This document shows positions 15,811 through 25,682 of a DNA stretch of 42,271 bases, piece after piece. The notes below the pieces were generated by a model. That model had not been told where the DNA came from, searched no databases, and saw only the letters and a program-made list of their open reading frames with translations. Both the position numbers and the translations under genes were made by a program. Where the stretch lies: assembly GCA_025358075.1 (NCBI GenBank), contig JANYKU010000079.1, forward strand, positions 1 through 42,271. The letters run 5' to 3'. Origin of the DNA: Ilumatobacteraceae bacterium. GTDB lineage: Bacteria; Actinomycetota; Acidimicrobiia; Acidimicrobiales; Ilumatobacteraceae. Positions within the stretch are counted from its first letter, which is position 1. The number at the start of each line of letters is the position of its first letter.

Positions 15811-18534
15811 TCAGCCACTGTTCCGCAGCCCGGTGGCCACTCCATTGATGGTCAAGTGGATGCCTCGTTGCACGAGCTCTGCCTGATCGCCGCCCCGCCA
15901 ACGGCGCAGTAGCGCCACCTGCAGATGATTCAGCGGAGCGATGTACGGGATCCGATAGCGAACGCCGCGAGCCAGCGCTGGGTTGTCGTACAACAGGTCG
16001 TCGCGACCCGACACCGCCTGCGCGGTCCACACGGATCTGGCGTGCTCGGCACCGACGATCCCGAAGAAGTCGGGCGCGCCGGGCACGTTGGTTGCCAACG
16101 TCTGGTAGCGGGCAGCGATCGTCAGATCCGTCTTCGCCAGAACCTGGGCCATGTTCGATATCACCGTGCGGAACCACGGCCAACGCTCGTGCATGTCTCG
16201 CAACTCGGTCAACCGGGCCTGGTCGTCGCCCACCCAGTCGGTGACGGCCGAGCCGACCCCGAACCACCCGGGCAGCATCAAGCGGCACTGGCTCCAACTG
16301 AACACCCAAGGGATGGCGCGTAGATCCTCGATGCGACCGGAGTTGTTCCGCGACGCCGGGCGGGAGCCGATGTTCATCGTCGACAACTCGACCACCGGCG
16401 TGATCTCCTTGAACCAGTCCGAGAAGCCCGGCGTGTCGTACACCAGCTGGCGGTATGCGGTCTGAGACATGGTGGCCAGTTCGCCGGCGATGCCGACGAA
16501 CCTCGGGTTGACATCGTCGGCGCTCCACCGGCGCAGCACCGTCGACTCGACCGCCGCGGCAACGAGCGACTCGAGGTTCTGCCGGGCACGCTCGGGATCG
16601 GCGAACTTGGCAGAGATCATCTCGCCCTGTTCGGTCATGCGCAACCCGACCTGCACGCTGCCGGCCGGTTGGGCGATGATCGCGTGGTAGCTCGACCCGC
16701 CGCCCCTGCCGACGGTGCCACCGCGACCGTGAAAGAGACGCAGCTTCACGTCGTGACGTCGGGCGACGCCGACCAGGCTCTCTTGACATCGGTACAACGC
16801 CCAGTTGGACGCCAGATAGCCACCGTCTTTGTTGCTGTCGGAGTAGCCAAGCATCACCTCCTGCAAACGATCGCGATGATCGAGCCACTTGCCGTACTTG
16901 GGGTGGGCCCACAGCGCATCGACAACATCGGCGGCTGCCCCGAGATCGGCGATGGTCTCGAAGAGCGGCACGATGCCGATGGCCAGTTGAGTCGGTGCGA
17001 CCGTCGTCGCCGTCGAGCGCAGCAAGCCGACCTCGCGGAACAACACGGCCACTTCGAGCACGTCGGACACCGACTCGCACTTGGAGATGATGTAGTTCTC
17101 GATGGCCTTCGGCCCGAACGTCTGCAAGGCATCGTTCGCCCGGCGCAATATGGCCAACTCACTCGCGGCGAGATCGCTGACGGCGGTGTTGGCTCCGAGC
17201 AGAGGCCGCGACGTTGCGAGCTCTGCCGACAACACCTCGACACGCTCGGGCTCGGCGAGCGTCAGGTAGTCGCCGCACACCCCGCCGACCCGCAGCAACT
17301 CGTCGACCACTTGCTCGTGAACCGCAGAGTTCTGCCGCAGGTCGACCGTTGCCAGGTGATACCCGAACGTCTCCACCGCGCCGCGCAGCGCAAAGAGCCG
17401 GCCGTGGGCCACGGCATCCGCGCCGTGCTGGCGTAGCGAGGCATCGATCACATCGAGGTCGGCCAGCAGCTCGGACGGCGTGGCGTACCGCTCGCGTTCA
17501 CCGATCGGTGGGTTTCCCGGCACCCGCCCGATCAGGTGTCGGGCGGTGGCCGCGAGGCGGGCGTGCATGCCCCGAAGCGCCTGTCGATATGGCTCGTCGA
17601 GCCGGTACGGCGACGTATCGCCGGCAGCCTCGGTCAACCGCAGGAGCGCCCGGCTGACCGTGACGAGGCGCGACGACAGCGACAACTCCTCAGCGAGGCA
17701 CCACAGTTCGTTCAAGTGATGGCCGAGCACCAGAGCTGCCTGTTGCTGAAAGGTGTCGGCCAGCACGTCGGCGGTCACGAACGGATTGCCATCGCGATCG
17801 CCGCCGATCCACGACCCGATGCGCAACAGCGGTCGCTCGCGGTCTGGTCGATCACCGAATGCCGCGTTCACGACCGCGTTCAGGTGCGGAACTTGGGAGA
17901 GCAGCGACAACTCGAAGTAGCGCATCGCGTCGTTGACCTCATCGCGCAGGCGCAACTTGGTCAGGCGCAGCATGGCCGTCTGCCACAACGTCACGATCTG
18001 TCGCCACAGTTCGTCGCGCCACTCCGCCTCTTCGACGTGGTTCATGGCCACGCGATCACGCTGTTCCATCAACGAGGCCACGGCCGTCTGGATCGATTGG
18101 ATCGTCTTGCGCCGTATCTCCGTCGGATGGGCGGTGAGCACGGCGATCACCTCGCTGGCGGCCACGGCCGCATGCACCTCGTCGGCATCGACGCCCGCTT
18201 CGGCGATCGATTGAATCGCATGTGCGAGCGTGCTGGCCGGGGCCGCTGCACCAGCTTGAACAAGAGCGCGGCGGCGGCGCGAGTGATCCGTGTCCTCGGC
18301 GATGTTGGCCAACATCGCGAAGTAGCTGAATGCCCGGATCACGTGCAGCGCGTCAGCGATCTGCAGTGGGTCGAGTAGGTCGATCAGCCGCGCCGGATCG
18401 GCGTCGCTCACCGCAGCACGACGAATTGCCTCGACCAGATCCAGCGTCGCGCTTCCCGCCTGGTCGGCGATCACGTCGCCCAGGGTGCGGCCCAGCAGGC
18501 GAATGTCGTCGTTGAGCGTCTCCGGCGAGGGCAT
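15811..18534 (-). CDS. ppc: Phosphoenolpyruvate carboxylase
   Basis: 907 residues, full length. Diagnostic motifs are present: VLTAHPTEIRRKTI with the catalytic His, GSWIGGDRDGNPFVT, VPLFETIADL, MLGYSDSNKDGGYLASNW, the mobile-loop FHGRGGTVGRGGG, and IPWVFSWSQCR. The C-terminus ends NSG after the family's typical LTINGVATGLRNSG. The enzyme adds bicarbonate to PEP to give oxaloacetate, replenishing the TCA cycle. It is convergent with the cyclase-ATPase gene, with only 16 bp between the two stops. The next gene upstream (mraY) is 43 bp away in the same direction, but a functional link is unlikely. Confidence 0.96.
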   Translation of the reverse strand: MPSPETLNDDIRLLGRTLGDVIADQAGSATLDLVEAIRRAAVSDADPARLIDLLDPLQIADALHVIRAFSYFAMLANIAEDTDHSRRRRALVQAGAAAPASTLAHAIQSIAEAGVDADEVHAAVAASEVIAVLTAHPTEIRRKTIQSIQTAVASLMEQRDRVAMNHVEEAEWRDELWRQIVTLWQTAMLRLTKLRLRDEVNDAMRYFELSLLSQVPHLNAVVNAAFGDRPDRERPLLRIGSWIGGDRDGNPFVTADVLADTFQQQAALVLGHHLNELWCLAEELSLSSRLVTVSRALLRLTEAAGDTSPYRLDEPYRQALRGMHARLAATARHLIGRVPGNPPIGERERYATPSELLADLDVIDASLRQHGADAVAHGRLFALRGAVETFGYHLATVDLRQNSAVHEQVVDELLRVGGVCGDYLTLAEPERVEVLSAELATSRPLLGANTAVSDLAASELAILRRANDALQTFGPKAIENYIISKCESVSDVLEVAVLFREVGLLRSTATTVAPTQLAIGIVPLFETIADLGAAADVVDALWAHPKYGKWLDHRDRLQEVMLGYSDSNKDGGYLASNWALYRCQESLVGVARRHDVKLRLFHGRGGTVGRGGGSSYHAIIAQPAGSVQVGLRMTEQGEMISAKFADPERARQNLESLVAAAVESTVLRRWSADDVNPRFVGIAGELATMSQTAYRQLVYDTPGFSDWFKEITPVVELSTMNIGSRPASRNNSGRIEDLRAIPWVFSWSQCRLMLPGWFGVGSAVTDWVGDDQARLTELRDMHERWPWFRTVISNMAQVLAKTDLTIAARYQTLATNVPGAPDFFGIVGAEHARSVWTAQAVSGRDDLLYDNPALARGVRYRIPYIAPLNHLQVALLRRWRGGDQAELVQRGIHLTINGVATGLRNSG

Positions 18535-18577
18535 CGGGAAAGGATAGGACCGCGTCAGCGGCCGATGAGCGACAAGA

Positions 18578-19636
18578 TCAGCGTCGAGCTGCCTGCTCGC
18601 TGAAGTCGGCGATGAAGATCGCCAGCGCGGTGGCGACCGACATTCCGGCGATCAACCAGAAGCGGATGATCACCTTCGTCTCCGGCCAGCCACCGAGCTC
18701 GAAGTGGTGGTGAATGGGAGACAGTCGGAACAACCGCCGCTTCCGGCCCGAGGCGCGGAACACGGCCATCTGCAACGCAACCGAGCCGATCTCGATCACG
18801 TTGAGCCCGCAGATGAGCAGCAGGAGCAAGTGGGTATCGGTGGCGAGTCCGAGCAGCGCGAGTGCGGTTCCGATCGCCAACGAACCGACGTCGCCCATGA
18901 AGATGTCGGCCGGCGCGGCGTTCCACCACAGGAACCCGGCGCAGCCGCCGGCGAACGACGCGGCGAACACGGCGAGGTCGTACGGGTTGATCATGTGCGG
19001 GTAGATGCCCGGGTTGCGGAAGCCGAGGAACGCGATGGCGGTGAACGCCGCGAAGCCGAACAACGCCGAGCCAGCGGCGAGACCGTCGAGACCATCGGTG
19101 ACGTTGGCCGCATTGCTCGTGGCGAAGATGATCGAACCCGCCCACAGCACCCACACGAAGTTGCCCAGTTGCCAGCCGGGCACTTCGGGACGCACGAGGG
19201 ACAACCTGGTGTCGATGTCGGTCGTGGCGAGCAACGTCACCGCGATGCCGAAGGCGATGGCCAACGTGATGTAGCCCTTGTGGCGCCACAGCACCCCGCG
19301 GTTGTGGTGAGTTCGGATCTTGATGGCGTCGTCGACGAAACCGACGAGCGCCATCGCCAGCACACCCACCCACATGATCAGGGTCTGGTTGGAGAAGACT
19401 ACGCCCTCGCGAACATGGCTGACGAGATAGCCGACCAGCGCGGCACCGACGATCGCCAGACCGCCCATCGTCGGCGTACCCGCCTTGTGCGCGTGCTCGG
19501 GTACCACGAGGTTGGCGGCGTTCTTGGCGAGGATCGGCTGAGTCCGTCCTCGGGAGCTCATCAGTCGGGTCATCCATCCGGTTCCGGCGATGGAAAGGAT
19601 CAAGGCCACGCCCGCCGCGAGCAGTGGTGCGATCAC
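18578..19636 (-). CDS. mraY: Phospho-N-acetylmuramoyl-pentapeptide-transferase
   Basis: 352 residues with about ten membrane helices. Family signatures are HKAGTPTMGGLAI (51-63), the Asp pair in GFVDDAIKI, NAANVTDGLDGLAAG, FMGDVGSLA and SPIHHHFELGGWPE. It transfers phospho-MurNAc-pentapeptide from UDP to undecaprenyl phosphate, forming lipid I. The start is a GTG. It lies outside any division/cell-wall cluster in this window, so it is a separate copy or this lineage has a broken dcw cluster; only the rest of the genome can tell. It is divergent from the transaldolase gene across 186 bp. Confidence 0.95.
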   Translation of the reverse strand: MIAPLLAAGVALILSIAGTGWMTRLMSSRGRTQPILAKNAANLVVPEHAHKAGTPTMGGLAIVGAALVGYLVSHVREGVVFSNQTLIMWVGVLAMALVGFVDDAIKIRTHHNRGVLWRHKGYITLAIAFGIAVTLLATTDIDTRLSLVRPEVPGWQLGNFVWVLWAGSIIFATSNAANVTDGLDGLAAGSALFGFAAFTAIAFLGFRNPGIYPHMINPYDLAVFAASFAGGCAGFLWWNAAPADIFMGDVGSLAIGTALALLGLATDTHLLLLLICGLNVIEIGSVALQMAVFRASGRKRRLFRLSPIHHHFELGGWPETKVIIRFWLIAGMSVATALAIFIADFSEQAARR

Positions 19637-19822
19637 GCGGTGATCCCGATGGTCTGGGCACCAGAAGACCCGTGCAGCACTGACGGAGCATACGGCTCGT
19701 CAGGACGCAGCATCACCATCCTCGACCCTCGGCCCGAGGCCACGCGCGGGTCGATCATGGCCGCGCCCGACGGCTAGATTCTCATCGTCCCGCCGGGATG
19801 CAAAGCGACGATCCAGGACACG

Positions 19823-20908
19823 ATGACCTCGACTTCTTTCGCTGGCCCACTGCACGAAACCGTGGCCACGACTCCGACCCAATATCTCAACGACTCGTGC
19901 TCGATCGAAGAGCTCGAGTACGCCATCCCGCGAGGCGCGGTAGGCGCCACGAGCAACCCGGTCATCGTCGGCAACGTGCTGAAGAAGGAGATGCACCTGT
20001 GGGCCGACCGCATCCATCAGGTGATCGCCGAGCACCCGACCTGGAGCGAGACTCAGGTCGCGTGGAAGATCTACGAGGAGCTCGCGGTCTCCGGCTCGAA
20101 GTTGCTCCTGCCCGAGTTCGAGGCCGCAGCGCATCGGCGCGGGCGGATGTCGATCCAGACCGATCCGGCCTGTAACAACGACCCCGTGGCCATGCTCGAT
20201 CAGGCCGTCTACTTCGCCGGGCTCGCCCCCAACATGCAAGTCAAGGTGCCGGCCACGAGTGCCGGCATCGGCGTTGTCGAGGAGCTCACGTTTCGGGGCG
20301 TCAACGTCAACGTCACGGTTAGTTTCAATGTGCCGCAGGTGCTGGCCATTGGCGAGGCGATCGAGAACGGGCTTCGCCGTCGCGAGGCCGCCGGTCTCGA
20401 TGTCTCGGGCATGGCTCCCTACGCCACGATGATGATCGGCCGCCTCGACGACTGGATGAAGGTGCTCGTCAACAAGAACGCCATCGACATCCATCCCGAG
20501 TACCTGGAATGGGCGGGCGTGGCGTGCTTCAAGAAGGCCTATCGGCTGTACCAAGAGCGCGGCTATCGCGCCCGTCTGCTCTCCGCTGCATACCGCAACT
20601 TCCTGCACTGGACCGAGTTCGTCGGCGGCGACATCTCGATGACGATCCCCTACGAGTGGCAGGTCAAGTTCAACGACAGCGATGTGCGGCCCGACCCGAC
20701 GCGGATGAGTGCTCCGGTCGATCCCGAGATCCTTGATGCCCTGTACACGAAGATCCCCGACTTCCAGCGCTCGTACGACGAGGCCGGCATGACGGTGGCC
20801 GACTTCGACACGTTCGGGCCGACCTTGCGTACGTTGCGCAGCTTCATCGAGGCCTGGCATTCCTTCGTGGGCACCATCCGCGATTTTGTGCTGCCCAACC
20901 CCGACTAG
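19823..20908 (+). CDS. Transaldolase family protein
   Basis: 361 residues. Family elements are GATSNPVIVGNVLKKEM near the N-terminus (TSNP), the Schiff-base Lys context MQVKVPATSAGIGVVEEL (Lys near 139), and GVNVNVTVSFNVPQVLAIGE. It has the length of actinobacterial Tal-type enzymes but diverges from typical Tal around the active-site strands, so a non-canonical substrate is possible. Transaldolases move dihydroxyacetone units between sugar phosphates in the pentose phosphate pathway. It is not accompanied here by transketolase, zwf or pgi, the usual partners of tal. Confidence 0.82.
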   Translation: MTSTSFAGPLHETVATTPTQYLNDSCSIEELEYAIPRGAVGATSNPVIVGNVLKKEMHLWADRIHQVIAEHPTWSETQVAWKIYEELAVSGSKLLLPEFEAAAHRRGRMSIQTDPACNNDPVAMLDQAVYFAGLAPNMQVKVPATSAGIGVVEELTFRGVNVNVTVSFNVPQVLAIGEAIENGLRRREAAGLDVSGMAPYATMMIGRLDDWMKVLVNKNAIDIHPEYLEWAGVACFKKAYRLYQERGYRARLLSAAYRNFLHWTEFVGGDISMTIPYEWQVKFNDSDVRPDPTRMSAPVDPEILDALYTKIPDFQRSYDEAGMTVADFDTFGPTLRTLRSFIEAWHSFVGTIRDFVLPNPD

Positions 20909-21016
20909 CTGTGGAGTTTCTCGACGCACCAGGTAAGCGCCAATTGGGAGGGCGAAGATGATCGCTGACAGAGATAGTGCGTTGACGTTCGGGTTCTGTG
21001 GCGGCAGGATTTCCCC

Positions 21017-23599
21017 TTGACCGAACCTCGAGGGCTGATCGAGCGAGAACATGCTCTTGCATTGCTCAACGATGCCTGTGAGCGCGCACGCACGGGTGGA
21101 TCCACCATGCTGGTCGCCGGCGAGGCAGGGGTGGGTAAGACCACGTTGGTCGACACGGTGGCCGCCGGCTCGGGCGACCGTGTGTTGCGCGGTGCATGCG
21201 AGCCCTTGTTCACGGCTCGACCGTTAGGCCCTTTCATCGACATCGCCGCCGCGCTTCCCGAGCCGTTGGCGTCGGCCATCGCCGGCGGGGGTCGAGTTCA
21301 TGCCGCACTACCGGCGCTGCTCGACGAGCTGACGGTTCGACCCTCGATGGTGATCATCGAGGACGTTCACTGGGCCGACAAGGCTTCATTGGATCTCATC
21401 GCGCTCCTCGGACGGCGGATGGCGCAAACGGCCAGTCTCCTCGTGGTGACGTTCCGCGATGACGAGTTGGCAGTCGACCATCCGCTGCGACAGGTGCTCG
21501 CTGCGTTGGTCGGCCAGAACACCGTCGAACGCATCCGCCTGCAGCCACTCTCTCTGGAAGGCGTCGCCCGGCTGCTGGGGCAGAACCGCCAAGAGGCTCA
21601 GCAGATGTACCAACGCACTGGCGGCAACCCCTTCTTCATCACCGAGGTGATGGCCGAGCCAGGCACGGCCTTGCCGATGTCGGTCGCCGACGCCGTGTTG
21701 GGTCGTGTTGCTCGACTCGAGCCGCCGGCGCGCCGACTGCTCGAGGCCCTATCGATCGTGCCCGGCCACGTTCCGCCGGCACTGGTCAGCGCGCTCGGCG
21801 GCACGAACGTCGACCACCTCGATCGGCTGTTCGAGAGCGGGATGGTCGTCAGGTCGTCGAACGACACCACCTTCCGCCACGAGCTCACCCGTGAGACCGT
21901 GGCATCCACCGTCGACCCGATCCGTGCCGCAGAGCTGCACCGCGTCGCGATGGCGGCGTTGATCTCCGCAGGTGCCGATCCGGCGTTCATCGCCCACCAC
22001 GCAGAGCAGGCCGGTGCCACCGATGCCGTGCGGCGATATGCACGCGAGGCCGCCGACGCGGCCGTTCGCGTGGGAGCTCATCGCGAGGCAGCGGCCCAAT
22101 ACGGCCGGGCAATCAGGGTGGGCAACCCCGATCCCCTGTTGGAAGCCGAGCTACTCGAGCTCGGTGGCCACCAAGCCATGCTCAGCGACCGATTCGACAC
22201 CGCGCTCTCATGGATCGAGCGAGCCGTATCGCTTCGTCGGGATTTCGATGACGCAGCCTTGCTGTCGGCCGCGCTGCTGGAACTCGGAAGGGTGGAAATG
22301 TGCTACGGCAGGCCCGACGACGCCGCGAAGAGCCTGTCGGAAGCCTTCGACGTGATCAGCGCCGATCCCGACTGCCTTCAATACGCCCGCGCCCTGCCGG
22401 GACAGGTAGTCGCGCATTGGAACGAAGGTCGCGTCGACGACGCCCTCCGAGGCGCTCATCGCATCGTGGAGCTGGCAGGTCGACACAACGACCAGGCCTT
22501 GCTGATCAGCGGGCTCAATCAGGTCGGCACCCTCGAGCTCTGCGTCGAAGATGAGGCTGGCTGGCAACACCTCCTGCAATCGGCCGCTGTGGCAAGGCGC
22601 GAGAACCACGCCGAGAAGGTCGGCTCGGCGTACCTCAACATCCTCGAGGCCGCCGCGGCACAACGCCGCTTCGACATCGTCGACGAACATGCCGCCGGCG
22701 CCATCGACTACTGCACCGACCACGGGCTCGACCTCTGGACCCGGTACCTCGAGGCCTCGCAGGCTCGCTCGCTGATGGACCGGGGCCGATGGGACGAAGC
22801 GACGGCGGCGTTGCCTCGAAACGTCGAGGCGTCGTCGTCGCCGCTACCGCGGGTTGCCGCCGACGCCGTGCTCGGTCTGACGCGAGCGCGCCGCGGCGAT
22901 TCAGGTGCCCGGGCGATCTTGTCGCAGGCTTCCGAGTTGGCGATCGGAGCCATTCCCGAGATCAGGATCACCATCATGTCGGCCATGGTCGAGGCGCGCT
23001 GGCTGGGTCTGACGATCGCACTGGCGAGTCAATCCGCCATTCGTGAGCTGCTGACTGCGGCCGACCGGCAGCGCGCTCGTTGGGACGTTGCCGCGACGGC
23101 TTGGTGGGCGACGTGCCTCGGGATCGAGCTGCCCGTGCTCGAACGCGGCGGGTCGCCGTGGTGGCTCATGGTGGACGGCCGGTTCGACGATGCGGCCGAA
23201 GCGTGGAGAAGTCTGGGCTGCCCCTACGAGGAAGCCTTGGCGCTGTGCTTCAGCCCGCTCGGCAATGCCCTCGAGACGGGCCTGGGACTGCTCGACGGTC
23301 TTGGCGCCGCCGCAGCTCGAGCCGCCGTCACGCGTGACTTGCGGTTGGCCGGTCGTCGCAACATTCCGCGCGGCGTGCGCCCCACGACACGGTCCAATCC
23401 GGCCGGCCTCACGGCTCGCGAGCTGGAGGTGGCCGGGCTGCTCGCCGAAGGGTTGAGAAACGTCGACATCGCCGAACGACTCGTCGTGACCCCGAAGACC
23501 GTCGACCATCACGTCTCGGCCGTACTGACAAAGCTCGCGGTGCCCAATCGATCGGCGGTGGCCGGAGCCCTGCATCGTCACAAGATGGCAAGCAGCTAA
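21017..23599 (+). CDS. LAL-type LuxR regulator with N-terminal ATPase
   Basis: 860 residues. An STAND/AAA ATPase domain leads: Walker A GEAGVGKTTL near 34-43 and Walker B SMVIIEDVHWADKASL. TPR-like helical repeats follow (about 350-700), and a C-terminal LuxR/GerE helix-turn-helix (about 800-855: LTARELEVAGLLAEGLRNVD to TVDHHVSAVLTKL) ends the protein. LAL regulators are large ATP-dependent transcription activators, often of carbohydrate or secondary metabolism. The start is TTG at 21017, preceded by GGCAGGA about 8 nt upstream; no earlier ATG fits. It may control the cyclase and oxidoreductase genes just downstream (87 bp gap), which is inference from position. Confidence 0.9.
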   Translation: MTEPRGLIEREHALALLNDACERARTGGSTMLVAGEAGVGKTTLVDTVAAGSGDRVLRGACEPLFTARPLGPFIDIAAALPEPLASAIAGGGRVHAALPALLDELTVRPSMVIIEDVHWADKASLDLIALLGRRMAQTASLLVVTFRDDELAVDHPLRQVLAALVGQNTVERIRLQPLSLEGVARLLGQNRQEAQQMYQRTGGNPFFITEVMAEPGTALPMSVADAVLGRVARLEPPARRLLEALSIVPGHVPPALVSALGGTNVDHLDRLFESGMVVRSSNDTTFRHELTRETVASTVDPIRAAELHRVAMAALISAGADPAFIAHHAEQAGATDAVRRYAREAADAAVRVGAHREAAAQYGRAIRVGNPDPLLEAELLELGGHQAMLSDRFDTALSWIERAVSLRRDFDDAALLSAALLELGRVEMCYGRPDDAAKSLSEAFDVISADPDCLQYARALPGQVVAHWNEGRVDDALRGAHRIVELAGRHNDQALLISGLNQVGTLELCVEDEAGWQHLLQSAAVARRENHAEKVGSAYLNILEAAAAQRRFDIVDEHAAGAIDYCTDHGLDLWTRYLEASQARSLMDRGRWDEATAALPRNVEASSSPLPRVAADAVLGLTRARRGDSGARAILSQASELAIGAIPEIRITIMSAMVEARWLGLTIALASQSAIRELLTAADRQRARWDVAATAWWATCLGIELPVLERGGSPWWLMVDGRFDDAAEAWRSLGCPYEEALALCFSPLGNALETGLGLLDGLGAAAARAAVTRDLRLAGRRNIPRGVRPTTRSNPAGLTARELEVAGLLAEGLRNVDIAERLVVTPKTVDHHVSAVLTKLAVPNRSAVAGALHRHKMASS

Positions 23600-23685
23600 G
23601 GCTGCGACCACCCAGCAGGTAGATGCGTTGCCCGACTGCGTTGGGTCACTTGCCAGTCGGTGTGGGCTCGTAGAGACTGCGTGTC

Positions 23686-24666
23686 ATGCAGTCGTCCGAG
23701 GAGATCCGTCGAGTCATCAATCGCTGGCTCACGGCGGTCACCACCGGTGATGTGGAGCCCTCCCTCGAGCGGCTGTCGGAGCACCCGGGCGCGTTGACGA
23801 TCGGCACCGATCCCGACGAGTGGTGGCATGGCCGCGAGACGCGTGCAGTCTGGAAGCAGCAGCTGCAGGAGCTCGGAGCGATGCCCGTCACCTGGAGCGA
23901 GATCGAGGCGTGGGAGGAGGGGACCATCGGGTGGGCCGCCACCAAGATGACGATCGAAGGCACGGATCGGTCATACGCGGGCCGCGGCACGTACGTCCTC
24001 CGCCTCGAACGCGGCGAATGGAAGCTTGTGCAGGTGCACTGGTCCATCGGCCTGCCCAACGACGAGGTGCTTGGAATGGCGTTGACCGTCAGCCTCGAAC
24101 AGCTCGAGCAGACGATCCAGCGTGAACGCCCCGATCTGTCGGGCACCCTTGCCGCGGATGGCACGGTCACGATCGTCTTCACCGACATCGTCGACTCGAC
24201 GGTTCTGAACCACCGTCTCGGCGATCACGCCTGGCTCGACATCCTCCGGCGCCACAACGCGGTCATCGAGGACGCGACCACCAACCAGGGTGGGAGCGTC
24301 GTCAAGACCCAGGGCGACGGTTCGATGCTTGCGTTCTCCAGCGCGCGGCGGGCGGTCGCATGCGCGCAGGACATTCAGCACGGCATCGACCGGGTCTTTG
24401 CCGACACATCGCCTCCAATCCACGTCAGGATCGGGGTTCACACCGGCGATGCTGTCCGCGAGGCCGACGACTTCTTCGGCAACACCGTGAACTACGCGGC
24501 GCGTGTTGCCAGTCAGGCACTCGGAGGCGAGGTGCTGGTCTCCAGCCTTGTACGCGAACTGGTCGCCGGAGCCGGGCCGGGCATCGCATTCCTGGAGAGC
24601 CGTGACGTTGAGTTGAAGGGCCTCGATGGCTCGCACCGGATCTACGCGATCGATCTCAGCCTGTAG
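23686..24666 (+). CDS. SnoaL-like domain fused to class III adenylyl cyclase
   Basis: 326 residues. Residues 1-120 are a SnoaL/NTF2-like cone (EEIRRVINRWLTAVTTGDVE, GRGTYVLRLERGEWKLVQVHW), probably a small-ligand sensor. Residues about 155-326 are a class III cyclase domain: TIVFTDIVDST with metal Asp near 167, KTQGDGSMLAF with the second Asp, and FFGNTVNYAARVAS with the Asn/Arg pair. All catalytic residues I can check are present. No membrane segment is seen, so it is a soluble sensor cyclase making cAMP. The oxidoreductase gene follows after only 9 nt and is probably co-transcribed. Confidence 0.88.
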   Translation: MQSSEEIRRVINRWLTAVTTGDVEPSLERLSEHPGALTIGTDPDEWWHGRETRAVWKQQLQELGAMPVTWSEIEAWEEGTIGWAATKMTIEGTDRSYAGRGTYVLRLERGEWKLVQVHWSIGLPNDEVLGMALTVSLEQLEQTIQRERPDLSGTLAADGTVTIVFTDIVDSTVLNHRLGDHAWLDILRRHNAVIEDATTNQGGSVVKTQGDGSMLAFSSARRAVACAQDIQHGIDRVFADTSPPIHVRIGVHTGDAVREADDFFGNTVNYAARVASQALGGEVLVSSLVRELVAGAGPGIAFLESRDVELKGLDGSHRIYAIDLSL

Positions 24667-24675
24667 CGTCGTCGC

Positions 24676-25596
24676 GTGAAGTTCTCGTTGTGGGCATCGA
24701 ACAGTCGCGCGTGGTCCGAGGTCGTCGATCTCGCCACCTATGTCGAGTCGGTGGGTTGGAACGGCTTCTGGTTGCCTGACCATTTCATGTCGCACACCGC
24801 CGATGACTCACCCGGCATCGAACCGGCGCTCGACTGCTGGACGGTTCTCGCCGCGGTCGCCGTCGCCGTACCCAACCTGCGACTGACGTCGATGGTCTCG
24901 CCGGTCACCATCCACCATCCTGTGGTGCTCGCCAAGCGAGTGGTGACCGTCGACCAGATCAGCAACGGCCGGGCGGTGCTGGGCCTCGGCGCGGGGTGGC
25001 AGGTCAACGAGCATCGCGGCTACGGGTTCGAACTGCGCCAGCCAGGAGAGCGCGTCACCCACTTCATCGAGTCGATTCGCGTCATTCGCGAACTGCTCGA
25101 CAACGAGCGCGCCAACTTCGCCGGGCGCTGGTACACACTGACCGACGCGACGTTCGAACCAAAGCCCGTGCAGTCCCCGCTCCCCCTCCTCGTCGGCACG
25201 GCCGGCTCGCGGATGTTGCGCACCGTGACGCTCTACGCCAACGAGTGGAACACGTGGGGTAGCCCGTCGACCGTCGCCGCGGTGACCGAACGATTCATCG
25301 CGGCGTGCGAGGCGGAGGGCCGTGACCCGGCATCCATCCGCCGCTCCGCGCAAGCACTGGTGTTCATCGTCGACAGCGACAAGCAGCGCGACGAACTGCT
25401 CCCCAAGATCCGCGCCGACCGCGCCATCGTCGGAACCACTGCGGAGATCGTCGACGTCATCGGTCAATACGCGGCGGCGGGCCTCGACGAGTTCGCCCTG
25501 CCCGATTTCAACCTGGGCGCATCACCGGCGCAACGCAGAGAGACGATCGAACGCTTCCAAGAAGAAGTCGTCGGCGAGTTCAGCACGTCCGGCTGA
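24676..25596 (+). CDS. LLM-class F420-dependent oxidoreductase
   Basis: 306 residues of luciferase-like fold: WNGFWLPDHFMSHTAD, the strand LRLTSMVSPVTIHHPVVLAK, GRAVLGLGAGWQ, and KPVQSPLPLLVGTAGSRMLR. The start is a GTG (KFSLWASNSRAW) 9 nt after the cyclase stop. It uses F420 or flavin; the substrate is unknown. Being in an operon with a SnoaL-cyclase fusion hints that its substrate or product is the ligand sensed, which is inference. Confidence 0.88.
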   Translation: MKFSLWASNSRAWSEVVDLATYVESVGWNGFWLPDHFMSHTADDSPGIEPALDCWTVLAAVAVAVPNLRLTSMVSPVTIHHPVVLAKRVVTVDQISNGRAVLGLGAGWQVNEHRGYGFELRQPGERVTHFIESIRVIRELLDNERANFAGRWYTLTDATFEPKPVQSPLPLLVGTAGSRMLRTVTLYANEWNTWGSPSTVAAVTERFIAACEAEGRDPASIRRSAQALVFIVDSDKQRDELLPKIRADRAIVGTTAEIVDVIGQYAAAGLDEFALPDFNLGASPAQRRETIERFQEEVVGEFSTSG

Positions 25597-25682
25597 GACG
25601 ATGCTCGCGGTGGAGCTTGGCTGACGGCTCTCGATCCCCCGATAGCCGCTGGCGTGTTCTCGCAGTTCGCTACGCTCGCCCG

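Noticed and set aside
15791-17080. 429-codon minus-strand ORF inside ppc
   Set aside because: Arg/Gly-rich shadow frame of PEP carboxylase with no domain pattern.
18555-19691. 378-codon minus-strand ORF over mraY
   Set aside because: Arg/His-rich shadow of the MraY frame; the real frame has all family motifs.
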